Assembly: GCF_003672135.1 (NCBI RefSeq)
Contig: NC_039506.1
Span: 14,508,001-14,572,000 of the forward strand
Reading direction: 5' to 3'
DNA: 64,000 nt
From: Ooceraea biroi
Lineage: Eukaryota; Arthropoda; Insecta; Hymenoptera; Formicidae
Below, piece after piece: positions 11,101-22,513 of this stretch. The translations under genes were made by a program, and so were the position numbers. Numbering within the stretch: the stretch's first letter is position 1; every line of letters starts with the position of its first letter. The notes under the pieces are model-generated. The model had not been told where the DNA came from, searched no databases, and was given only the letters and a program-made list of their open reading frames with translations.

Positions 11101-12351
11101 CCCATACAGCACAGAAGCTTGCACCAACATTGCAGCAACGTTGCAACGTTGCAAATTGCAATGCAACAGTACAAAGACATTGCAGAGATATATATCCGCA
11201 AAATACCAGCACACTTGTAGCAACATGACATTAATATTTCGGAAACATTGCACAATCAAAATTTGTAATTAATTAATATTAATAATTCATTTTATTAAAA
11301 CATTGGAGTCTTCCTATCCTAACGAGATTCGTCCAAATCTATTCGACCAATAATGTGTGATGACCAGAATCTGAGCTCGGTAATATGCGCATGCGGTGTT
11401 TGTCTCTTTCGACTATCTAAAGAACATGGTGGTTGTACGACGCGAGCATCATTCTAAAAGAAAGTAGTTACGTAAAAGAAAAAGGTAAGTACTTTTTTTA
11501 TAATATTATGTCTAATTATAGCACTTGTGTGCTGTTAAAATCTTGTATCTATTAATTATAATAGAGAATCACTCTATTTGCCTATCTCACGGTTTATATC
11601 ACTATAACCTCAAAATTATGGAAATTCATTAGAAAACTGCATATTAATAGTTGTAATATTTTTATTAACTTTTTCTGTTATAGAAGCTGTTCGTGAAATA
11701 CACAATCATGCCACTGATGCAGAAATTGCTGAATGCATTTCCAAGTGGCTTGCTCAAGCTCCGGTTAAGATTGAGAGATCAAAGTATGTCATTTTACATA
11801 TAATTCTATACATAATTGCAGTATGTATATTTTTATGTAATTTTATGCTAATATATGAATTTTAATTCCTATTTTATTTTTACAGGCAACATACAAACAA
11901 AAACGAAGAAGATTCAATTATTTAATTAAAGGAAAAATATTTTAACATAATTAAAGGAAAAATAATATCTCAAGAAGAGGATTTTTAAGTTTTTTTTTTA
12001 TAAAGAACAGTTACTTTTTTATAACAAAAATAGATAAAATGTTTATTTCATTTTTTATTACTATTGTTATATTACATATAATTGTCTATTTATGTTAATA
12101 AATAAAAATATTGAAGTTATATAAATAAAAATATTTAAAGTATATAATAATGAATAATTACAATTATTGCAAATCATTACATTGCAATATTATTATGACG
12201 TTTCGTTGCAATGTTCCAAAAAGCGGACATTTTCACATTCCTGCAATCCCATAGCAATGCTGCAGAAACATTTCGCAGTGAATTTGCAATGTTGCTACGT
12301 TGCGGTGGAAGATTCCTGCAATATATATGCAATCTTTTCGTGCTGTATGGG
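11101..12351. mobile_element. TIR element with CCCATACAGCAC ends, 2-bp TSD (copy 1)
   Basis: Ends are CCCATACAGCAC and GTGCTGTATGGG, flanked by AT (11099-11100 and 12352-12353). Subterminal regions are dense in TTGCA/GCAAC motifs. The interior has a possible exon (about 11683-11784) between an AG acceptor and a GT donor, coding EAVREIHNHATDAEIAECIS, but no transposase. The same family is nested in the Copia element at 38239-43228. Confidence 0.7.
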
Positions 12352-12450
12352 ATTATACACATACACAACAGACGCATAAAACCTTCATATAATGAAGTAA
12401 ATGATACTAGGCTATTTAATAATAGAATAGACTAACAATAAGAGGTATGT

Positions 12451-13984
12451 CTTCAATAACTTCAATAAACGCCAGTAGATGAGATAGAAATGTAAATTTA
12501 TTTGTGACCAAGCAAAACAGTTGTAATTTTAACCTTGAACAATTTAAACATGCGATTGAATTAGTCTTGAAATCCACAAGTTTTAAATTTGACGGTCGGT
12601 TTTATGAACAGATATTTAGAACTCCGATGGGCTCTCCGTTGTCCCCCATTCTGGCGGATATGGTAATGGAGGACCTTGAAGTACATTGTATTAATTCGCT
12701 AGATTTTGAATTTCCTATTTTTTACCGATATGTTGATGATATCATTACAATTTTACCTATTGACAGAATACAAGATACCGTAGATATGTTTAATCGGTAT
12801 CATCCTCGCTTGTAATTTACATATGAGGTTGAGACGAATAATTCTTTAAGATGTGACTGTCGTTAGGGACAATGGTATGCTTATAACAAACTGGTATAGG
12901 AAACCGACATTTTCGAGACGATATATGAACTACTTCTCGAATCATCCATCTCAACATAAGATCAGTGTTGTAAAGAGTTTGGTTGACAGAGCTGTTCTGT
13001 TGTCGGACTCTCGTTTTCATACCGCTAACTTGAGTTTGGTTCGTGACATTTTGATTAACAATTGCTATCCTGCTGGTTTTATTAATAAACACATTAAAAA
13101 AAGAATTAAGGAAATTAAATATAAAGAGACTGCGCATCCGGCCGCTGTGAATAACCAGGTTAGCAAAGATACATTTATAAAGATTCCGTTTGTTAATAAC
13201 GTGAGTGAAATGATCAAGAAGAGCCTTAACAAATATGGCGTTCGGACTGTTTTTTCGATTTCAAACAAGCTGGATGGCATTGTAAAACTTGGTAAGGATA
13301 GACTGGATAGCAAATTGTTAAGCGGTGTAGTGTATAAGATCGATTGCAATAATTGCAGCGCGTGCTATATTGGCCAAACCAAGCGACACCTCGAGACCCG
13401 GTTGAAGGAACATATGGCGAATGTTAAGAAAGATGTTGGTTGTTACTCGGTTGTCAGTAAGCACAGGGTGGACTGTGGCCATGAGTTCGATTGGTTAGGT
13501 GTGGACGTGTTGCACCGTGAAAATAATACTAAAAAGCGCGAGTTGGCCGAAATGTTTTTTATCAAACGTCATGAATATACCATCAACTCGCAGAAGGACA
13601 CCGAGAACTGGCCTAGTGTTTATGACAATTTTGTGACAAACACATAGGTTGTATGTTTTTCGACTTTTGAGACCGCTGTTTTCTTTCCGTGTTCAGTCTG
13701 TATCGCCTCGAGATGGCTATCAGTCTGGTTTGTTGTGGCTTCTGTGTCTCTCCTTTGTGAATTTATTGTTAGATGGGTCATGTTAGATGGGTCTGCAAGT
13801 GAGTCCTAGTATTTTTAAATGTATCTTTGAAATTAATATTGTTACTTATGTATGCGGTTTCGTTTTATAGAATGTGACTTATCGATGTTGAGGATTGCAC
13901 TTGAAAAGGGACCGTAGATTACGGCCGAAACGTTGTGCAGTGTCGTATTGTAGTGCCAGCTTGGTCACAAATAAATTTACATTT
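12451..13984 (+). mobile_element. Penelope-like retroelement, 5'-truncated
   Basis: Flanked by the 15-bp direct repeat CAATAAGAGGTATGT (12436-12450 and 13985-13999). It contains the C-terminal half of a reverse transcriptase followed by a GIY-YIG endonuclease. A 23-bp sequence at 12487-12509 recurs inverted at 13963-13985, as in inverted terminal repeats of Penelope-like elements. The last 350 bp hold a stem-loop (about 13900-13920) before CCGAAACGTTG. Confidence 0.8.
12504..13647 (+). pseudogene. Penelope-like RT and GIY-YIG endonuclease (frameshifted)
   Basis: The first frame (12504-12815) carries late RT motifs: RTPMGSPLSPILAD and the catalytic YRYVDD. A stop and frame change follow near 12815-12853. 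The second frame (12853-13647, 264 aa) covers the RT thumb/linker and a C-terminal GIY-YIG nuclease (VVYKIDCNNC...CYIGQTKR...R.KEH) with paired cysteines typical of Penelope endonucleases. The N-terminal RT motifs are missing. This copy is dead. Confidence 0.85.
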
Positions 13985-14282
13985 CAATAAGAGGTATGTA
14001 CAATCAATCCGTCAATTAATCTGGTATGACTTATATCTGTTTACTGAGTATGACGGAAATTTTCTCTTCAAACTAGTAAATTACAATCTAAAATTTATCA
14101 CCATTTATTTGTACGAGATGCACCAGTTCTATCACGAATTATCGATTTATATCAAGTTTGCGTCAAAGAAACATAAAAAAGTATATGTAAGAGCGATGTG
14201 GTAAGGATGTATGAAAGCGATAAACTGCTAAGAAAAGCCAGATATAAAATATCAAAACATAAAAAATACTATCGCTTACGTA

Positions 14283-14306
14283 TATAAGTCGTATCTTCGT
14301 GTCAAT
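14283..14306 (+). promoter_or_regulatory. Core promoter region of gene D (altered)
   Basis: TATAAG at 14283 is followed by TCAAT at 14302-14306 where the other copies have TCAGT. The spacing from TATA T to initiator A is 21 bp, against 31-33 in C, E and F, because about 10 bp (TGTTAAG-like) are missing. The leader exon continues to AAATCTAT|GTAAGT at 14570. The acceptor TATTACAG ends at 15160. Confidence 0.5.
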
Positions 14307-15160
14307 AATGCGGCAGTAATGTAATGTGTCATGTTCCTCAGTGGCAACTCGTGCAGTACTGGTGTTGAAAACATTTGTCATTAATAGAAGTAATAATTGA
14401 TTGATTGTCGAAATTGCAGTCAAGTCATCTAGTGTGATTTCAAAAGTTAATATGTTATTAGTATGCAAGGATTGTTATACTTTTTGAAAGGAAGAAAGTA
14501 CTTAAGCAGAAGTTTCACGAATTATTTTTTATGTTTCTTAAGAAAACAAGTTGGGATATTTAAAATCTATGTAAGTTTGCTATGTTTGCGTCTATACATT
14601 TATTATATTCTATTTTACATTATAGTTCTGTGTATCTCGTGTACTACTTCCGTATCATATATTTGTACCATGTACTATCCATAAATTTTATTGCAGTTTC
14701 TAAATTAAATCTAACATATGAAATATTTTTGACTGTGAATAATGGGTTGTATTTTTATGAAAAAGTTTTTACCATTTGTTATCAAGTTATAAATTGATAT
14801 AGATAATCCAGAATAGATACTCTACGGCTATTTCTAAATATTTTTCCAATAAAAATATTCTAAATAATTTATAACAAATATAGTTACGGAATGATATAGT
14901 TATATATATAGTGTTATATAATGCATAAGATTTTTGGATGCCATCATAACGCTTTACAGTAAAGTTTTTATATTACGCCATTTGTTTTAAGATATAAATA
15001 CATTTTTTGTATCTAATCTCTTCTTTTTTGTGCAATATACAGTTTTTAATAGTCTCACACAGTGTTAGTGTCTCGTTCTTCACTTCTACTCAATGCCTGT
15101 TACAGCCCTAAGTTAAAATTTTTTTATAATCAAAATAACAATGTAGTTCTTGTATTACAG

Positions 15161-15333
15161 TATATTATAGATAGCTACATAACTAATATCTTTAAAAAAT
15201 CAAGAATGTAACGAAAGAAATGACGAGAAGGCGGACAGCATTTTAGATATTACATAATTACTATCTCAAAAAATCAAGAGTAACGACAGAAACGAAGGAA
15301 AGACGGACTGCATTTTACATTATGCAATAAACG
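15161..15333 (+). other. Junction in the 5' UTR of gene D
   Basis: Two imperfect copies of the leader sequence lie end to end: about 15161-15244 (diverged, ending GCGGACAGCATTTT) and 15245-15333 (almost identical to gene C). The second begins the block shared with C. The breakpoint of the duplication or conversion therefore falls inside the leader. Confidence 0.6.
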
Positions 15334-17144
15334 ATGATTGTCGGCGTATTACTGTCATGTGCTATATTCGCATTTTTCTATTATTATGTTATCCATCTTG
15401 CACGGTTTAGGCGACTTATCAATCTCATTCCGGGACCACCAATGGTTCCAATTTTCGGGGATATTTTCACTTTATTATCTCATGGAACACCAGGCAAGTA
15501 AATAAAAATTTGCATAACTTTTCACTATGACAACTAATGCATCACTTGTCTATAAAAATTATTTATCAGTATAATATAGATAATAAATACAAAGAACATA
15601 TTTGCATAACGTATTTGCCAGTAACGATACTTATTGAACCAACAATAAGCCTCTTAGCAGCTAAACTCAAATCCTCCTTTAATAAATTTCTGAATTTCCT
15701 TGGACTAAAATAATATGCTTAGACTTATAATATCTGATTTTTGAATTTTCTATTTTTGATATTCTAGAACGTCTTTGGGATCTTATAAAATTCCGATTTG
15801 AAAGGTATAGCCCAATTTATAAAACTTGGTACTTTACGATCGCTTATGTCGCAATTACATATCCGGATGAAATGCAGGTATAGTAAATCAATTGATGAAT
15901 AGTAAATCATATCATAAATAGATTGATGTTTGTTATATAATATCGTTCGAAAATGGATGTCCATCTTTCCTAACAATGATCATAAATAAATACGAACAGT
16001 TCTGAATGTTTGCTGAAATAGTATTTTCTAAAGGACTTATTGCGGAGTTCTCGTTCCACATTTCACTATTTGGACCTCGCTGTGTTTCATGAATATGATT
16101 ATTTAATCTGGTTTTAGACGATACTGAACAACTCGAAATCTAGTACGAAAGGCATGGCATACAAACTTCTTCGTCCATGGATGGGAGATGGTCTCCTCCT
16201 TAGTAAAGGTATCGCAATAAACTGAAAATTAGGTTTTGGATGTAATGTATAAACACATATACACGCACACACAAACTACTTTTCGATATAATTAGTACAA
16301 AAATATTTAATTTTCAACTACTTTATGCTGACGTGGCATGTATTTTCCTACACACTAAGGTAAAAAAACGGATACATAAAAAAGTACATATATTTATATA
16401 TATTTTTTTTTAAATAATGGACATAAATAATTGTATAAATGTGTATATGTTGATATAAATATCGTGATTCACAACTCCTTGATTTGTATTCCAGGAACAA
16501 AATGGCAAGAAAGGCGAAAGATTCTAACACCTGCATTTCACTTCCATATTTTAAAAAATTTTTTTAGTATTTTGGTTGAGGAAAGCAATCGTATGACAAT
16601 ATCGTTGAAACACATGAAAGACTCGACCGTCGAGGATTTAACGTCTTTTACTAGTCACCATACCTTGAATATAATATGCGGTAAAATATTATAACATATT
16701 TATAATTCCAGGAAAAGAGTTTGTCTGTGTCTAACTATTTCTAAGAAAAGAAATTCTTTCAAATAAAAGTTTAGGTGAAGCATGCGTTTTACCCTGTGTA
16801 AACAGAACTAAACTACTAATAACGTATATCTTAGAACTGTTAATAATGTATAATATATCTTACATGGATAATTGAACTGTTTATCCCATTGTTACTCATA
16901 AATTTACAGAAACATCCATGGGCATTTCCTTGCGAAACATAGAAACGAGTGAACAACAGCAGTACCGTAAGGCAATCCACGACATAAGTGAAATAATAAT
17001 TTACAGGTAATTACGTATTCAATATTAAACATAAAAAATAAACTTATTACAACATATCAATACATAATAAATATTATAACAAGAAAGATAGAAACTCTTA
17101 ATATCATGAAAGCCATCACACGCAAACAAAAGGAAGACGTTTAT

Positions 17145-17180
<36 letters not shown>

Positions 17181-19383
17181 CATATTTCTACATTTTATTT
17201 ATAGATTTTTACGTCCATGGTATCAATATGATACAATATTCTGGTTCACACCGAAATATAAACAGCAAGTTAAATGTTTGAAAATACTACACGGTTTCAC
17301 AGAAAAAGTGAGTATAAATGTTATATGAAAGTGTGAGATTCTTAAATAAATTACGCAATCATTTCCAGCAAGATTTTTAAACCTTCTTATAAGTAACATA
17401 TATGTTTGACTAAATAATTCAACGCTGCCGATATTGTTCTAAGAGCGTTAAATAATGAATGTATTATTTAAAACTGAGCATTTGTTGTAGATTATTACGG
17501 AAAGAAAACGATATCACGAAACCACTGGTGGACGATATCTCAATTTTGAAAATACGGCAGAATTTGATGACATGACAGGAAGTATATATTTACAGAATAA
17601 GCACACTTTTTCCGTTATCAGAATAATAAAATTTTTGATTATAGATTATTGTCCCATTTGTTTTATTTGTTTAAGGCCGAAAGAAGCGCCTTGCCATGTT
17701 GGATCTCATGATAGCAGCGTCCAATAATAACCAAATGAGTGATTCGGATATCAGAGAAGAAGTAGATACCTTCATGTTTGAAGTAAGCAGTGTCATATCA
17801 TTTTGGTTTTTTTAGTAGTACGAGATATGCGGAATATTTAGGACAGATAAAATGATAGAAATAAAAATTGTTGAAACTGTCTCCTGCGTTGAAATTATTA
17901 ATGTTTTAGAAGCATGCACTTTTAAAAACATCAGTATAATGAAATTCTATGTGAAGATCCTTGAACATTCATACATAATAGAAGAGAGTCTCCAGTTAGT
18001 CTCAAAAACTGATTCTTTCTTTTCACAGATTTAGGATAGGATAAAGAACGATAAACAAATGAGAAAACTTCGTTTCTTCTCGTTATAGGGTCATGATACC
18101 GTATCAATGGCTATGACTTTTGCTATACTACTATTAGCCGAATACAAGGATGTGCAGGTATTTTTTATAATAAAGTACTGAAGTAGAATAGATATAATTA
18201 AGTAAATTCAATCATCTTCTTTACTTTTACATTTAAATACACTTATGTTATCTATAAAATAGCATACATACTGTAGTGTCTTTAATTAATTATACAGACT
18301 CAGATAATCTAAACGTAATAGAATTTGTTTTATGATGGATAGGATCGCGTGAGAAATGAAGTTAATGCGGTGATGAAAGAGAACGGAGGAAAACTAACTA
18401 TGACAGCGTTACAGAACCTGTCGTATCTCGAGAGATGTTTGAAAGAAACGATGAGATTGTATCCCAGTGTGTTTTTCATAACACGAACATTAGTAGAAGA
18501 CGTAATGTTACGTAAGCAATGAATAATTAAAATAATTAAAATAATAAGTATAAATAAGTATAAACAAATAAGTAGAGCAATAAATACATACATCATTTGT
18601 TCCTTATCATAAGCATTAAAGAAGATAATACACACAATATAGTAAGTGAAGTATAGTAAAAAGTGTGAAGTGTGTTTCATGTAAAATGCACACTCACGAT
18701 CACGTCATTGCACAAAAAGTTGTCGTTGCGTTTAGTGTCCGTTTCATTTCTAATTGCATTGTAATATACCTGTTTTGATATATAATGAATTTAGCAACAC
18801 AGAATTAACCAATTTACAAATTTAATTTCATATGCGGATACTGGTTTTTACTTATGTACGTAATAATTTATGGAATATTCACTTTACACACCCTGCACAT
18901 GCTTATTAGTTATTACTTTTTAATTAATAATTACTTCTATTAGTATAGTCTGTAAGATTACTCCATTGTGCTTTTCAGAATCTTACTTGGTGCCTGCTGG
19001 AGTGGAGTTGTATATTGATATTTTATCTCTTCACAAAAATCCTGAATTCTGGCCAAATCCAGAAGTGTTTGATCCAGATAGATTTTTGCCAGAGCTGGTG
19101 CAAAATCGTCATCCTTTCGCTTATATACCATTTAGCGCTGGTTCGCGGAATTGCATAGGTAATCTACTATATGATAATTTACCTTGTTGTGTGTAAAGAA
19201 GTTTATAACGCTTTTCTACTAATAGGTCAACGATTCGCTATGATGGAGCTGAAAACTGTAATTGGTACTCTAGTGCACAACTTTTGTTTAGAACCTATCG
19301 ATTACTTGAAAGACTGCCGATGTGTAGTCGATTTGATTATTCGCATTGGGCAACCAATGCGCGTGAAATTCGTCCCCGTCTAG
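15334..19383 (+). CDS. CYP4: CYP4 family cytochrome P450, gene D (complete, 12 exons)
   Basis: Exons: 15334-15493, 15768-15877, 16118-16208, 16495-16680, 16910-17006, 17205-17307, 17491-17581, 17676-17782, 18089-18157, 18343-18511, 18979-19158, 19226-19383; 1521 nt, 506 aa, no stop. All CYP4 motifs listed for gene C are present (anchor, EVDTFMFEGHDT, ETMR, FDPDRF, FSAGSRNCIGQRF). Exons 1-8 and 11-12 encode almost the same protein as gene C (GPP instead of GPR in the hinge). Exons 9-10 differ: AEYKD for AEHKD, VRNEVNAVMKEN for VRTEVNAVMEKN, SVFFITRT for SVLLITRT after the K-helix, and Q for K at the exon 10/11 junction. The SVFF/SVLL change lies in the region of substrate recognition site 5. 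Likely functional, with a modified promoter. Confidence 0.92.
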
Positions 19384-20260
19384 GATGCTCAATTGTTATA
19401 ACGGAATGCGAATTATGTCGTTGTAAAAACCTAATGTAAGAACAGAAATGACGAAGTGATTATATATAAGTGTTATTACATTCCGCAAGTAATATCACGC
19501 ATGAAATATATATTGCGTACCTAGATATTTATTTAAGAATGTATAGCATCTTATTATTTTAGAAAAATCATTTTGGTTGTTTTAAGTTTAAGTCATTTGA
19601 GAATCTCATTTAGGTAATGCATAATTTACCTTGATTAAATCCTTCAACCGTTTTTTAAACACATAAATTCCTCTTAAAAATTGATTGTCGTATAGAATAC
19701 GTTTCGAAAAAAAGACAAAAGTATCAATAAATATTCCTTCAAACGAATAAAACATCTCTTGAAGCACATCTAATCCATTGCATGCAGTTATATATAAAAT
19801 TATGTATCTACCTTATATTATTATATGGATACATAATTAAAAGAAACACATAGGAATCATTAGGTCTTAGTAGGTGCTCTCCTTTCTTTATTATTAGCTT
19901 GCAGTGATTACAAACTTTAATTATTACTTAGTACTAGGATTATAATATATCGAAAAAAATGTAATCTGTTTACTGATCATGACAGAAATTTTCTCTACAA
20001 ACTATTAAATTACAACCTAAGTTTTATGAACATTTATTTTTATGAGACCATGCACCAATTATATCATGAATTATTGATTTATATCAGTTGCACATGAAAG
20101 AAACATGGAAAACTAGATGTAAGAGCAACGTGCTATTTGTTAAGGATTTATGTAACTTCAGCGATATTAAACTACTTTGTAAGATTAGCTAAATACAATC
20201 TATTACAACATGATAAACACTTGTAAGATATAAACATAAAAAACGCATACAGTAAAAATT
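19384..20260. other. D-E intergenic, no gene seen
   Basis: AT-rich, homologous to 2452-3640 with one deletion of about 320 bp near 19955. No ORF of interest. Confidence 0.6.
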
Positions 20261-20264
20261 GTTA

Positions 20265-20300
20265 TATAAGTTGTTAAGGCGTATCTTTAGGCGTGTCAGT
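20265..20300 (+). promoter_or_regulatory. Core promoter of gene E
   Basis: TATAAG at 20265 and initiator TCAGT at 20296-20300, 33 bp apart. The leader exon runs to AAATCTAT|GTAAGT at 20537; the acceptor TATTACAG is followed by exon sequence from 21510. The whole flank is nearly identical to that of gene C. Confidence 0.55.
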
Positions 20301-20908
20301 AATGAGATAGCAGTTTCTCAACGGCTATCATTAGCGCAACATCGTAACAACACCAATAGCAGTAATATTTGATTGAATGTCGAACTTGCAAGTATCAAGT
20401 GCAGTTCCACAAAGTAATATGTTATTAGTGTGCAAGAACTGTTATAGTTTTTGAAAGGAAGAAGATATTTAAGCAGGAGTTTCACGAATTATTTTTTATA
20501 CTTCTTAAGAAAACAAGTTGGGATATTTAAAATCTATGTAAGTTTGCTATGTTTACTATATATCTATATGCTATATGTGTGCTATATGTCTATATATTTA
20601 TTCTAATTCTATTTTATATTATATTACTTTCCTTTCTTTCTGTGTATCTTGTATAATACTTTCGTACCATGTATTTGTACCATGTAATATCCATAAATTC
20701 TATTGTAATTCTAAATTAAATCTAACATTTGAAATATTTTTGACTGTGAATAATGAGTTGTATTGTTATCTAAAATTCTTTACCGTTTGTTATCAAATTA
20801 TAACTTGTCAGAATAGAGAATCTTCGGCTATTTCTAAATATATTTTCAATAAAAATATTCACATCTAAATGATTTATAGCAGATATAGTTACGGAATGAT
20901 ATAGTTAT

Positions 20909-21247
20909 GTAGAAACAGGGCGTAAGCACAAGAGTTAGTGACGCAGGACTAACACTTCACTCAAAATCAAAAACACAAAAACTCTAATAATATAATCAGA
21001 AGGAAAGTCCGGGAATCACAACTTTCGCCAAAACAAATCCTGACCATCTTCTTTGCCCGACTCTCGACGACTCCGCCTTTTTTTTCAACTGATTTTTTTT
21101 CTCAAATGGGTATCTTGTTGTACATAGCGACGACATATAACAGCCAGTTAATGCTATTGTAATGCAGAACGTCTGTCTCGCGACTATTGTAGGCCCCAAT
21201 CATTCCGACTTCATTTATTGATACTTCTCATTTACATTTTCGCCTAC
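20909..21247. mobile_element. Second copy of the 338-bp insertion (gene E leader intron)
   Basis: Same site, ends and AGTTAT flanks as 4291-4628, one base longer in a T run. It was copied along with the C flank rather than inserted independently. Confidence 0.55.
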
Positions 21248-21606
21248 AGTTATATATGTATTGTTATATAATGTATAAGATTTTTAGATGTTATCATAAG
21301 GCTTTACAGTAAAGTTCTTACGACATTTCTTTTAAGATATAAATACATTTTTTTGTGCCTGGCCTCTTCTTTTTTGAACAGTACACATTTTTTTAATAGT
21401 CTCACATATTGGTAATGTCTCGTTCTTCCCTTATAACCAATGCCTTTTACAGTCCTAACTTAAAGTTATGTTATAATCAAAACAACAAAATTTATTTCTT
21501 GTATTACAGCATATTATAGATATTACATAATTAATATCTCAAAAAATCAAGAGTGACGACAGAAACGAAGGAAAGACGGACTGCATTTTACATTATGCAA
21601 TAAACG

Positions 21607-22466
21607 ATGATTGTCGGCGTATTACTGTCATGTGCTATATTCGCATTTTTCTATTATTATGTTATCCATCTTGCACGGTTTAGGCGACTTATCAATCTCA
21701 TTCCGGGACCACGAATGGTTCCAATTTTCGGTGATATTTTCAAAGCACTACCTTATCCTTCACAAGGCAAGTAAAAGTTTCTATAAATTTTCAATCTAAT
21801 AACAAATTATTTATCAGTGTAATATAAATGGTTAATTGAGAGGACGAATATTTGTCTAACACTTTGGTGGTAACAATACATTTGAATTCAGCCTCTCAGC
21901 AGCTGAACTCCATTCCATAATTTTCTGAATTTACATACACTTGAACACGAAAATCATTTGCTTGGGTTTATCATTTTTGATTTTCTTCTTAATATTCTAG
22001 AAGTTATCTGGGACATTTTCGTGTCACGCTCTAAACGGTATCCTTCAATTTATTAAGGTTGGTACTTCATCATCGGCTACATCGTCATTCTGAATCCGCA
22101 CGATACCCAGGTAGAGTAACTCAGTTGTGGATTGATGTTACATAAAATCTTTCGGATACCGATATCTACTTTTCCTATGAATGATCATAAATAAGAATTG
22201 TATAAATGATTCTTAATGTTTGTTGAAGTGCAAATTTTCTAAAAATCTTACCACGGAGATCTCGTCCTATATTTTACTATTTGACTCTCGCTCTATTTCA
22301 TGAAAATAATTATTTACTCTGGGTTCTGGGTTTAGACGATACTGAACAGTACGAAATATAATACGAAAGGTATCCTGTACAAATTTCTTCGTCCATGGTT
22401 AAGAGACGGTCTTCTTATCAGTAAAGGTACCGAATTAGACTTACAAATATTTTTCGGATCTCCTGC

Positions 22467-22513
<47 letters not shown>

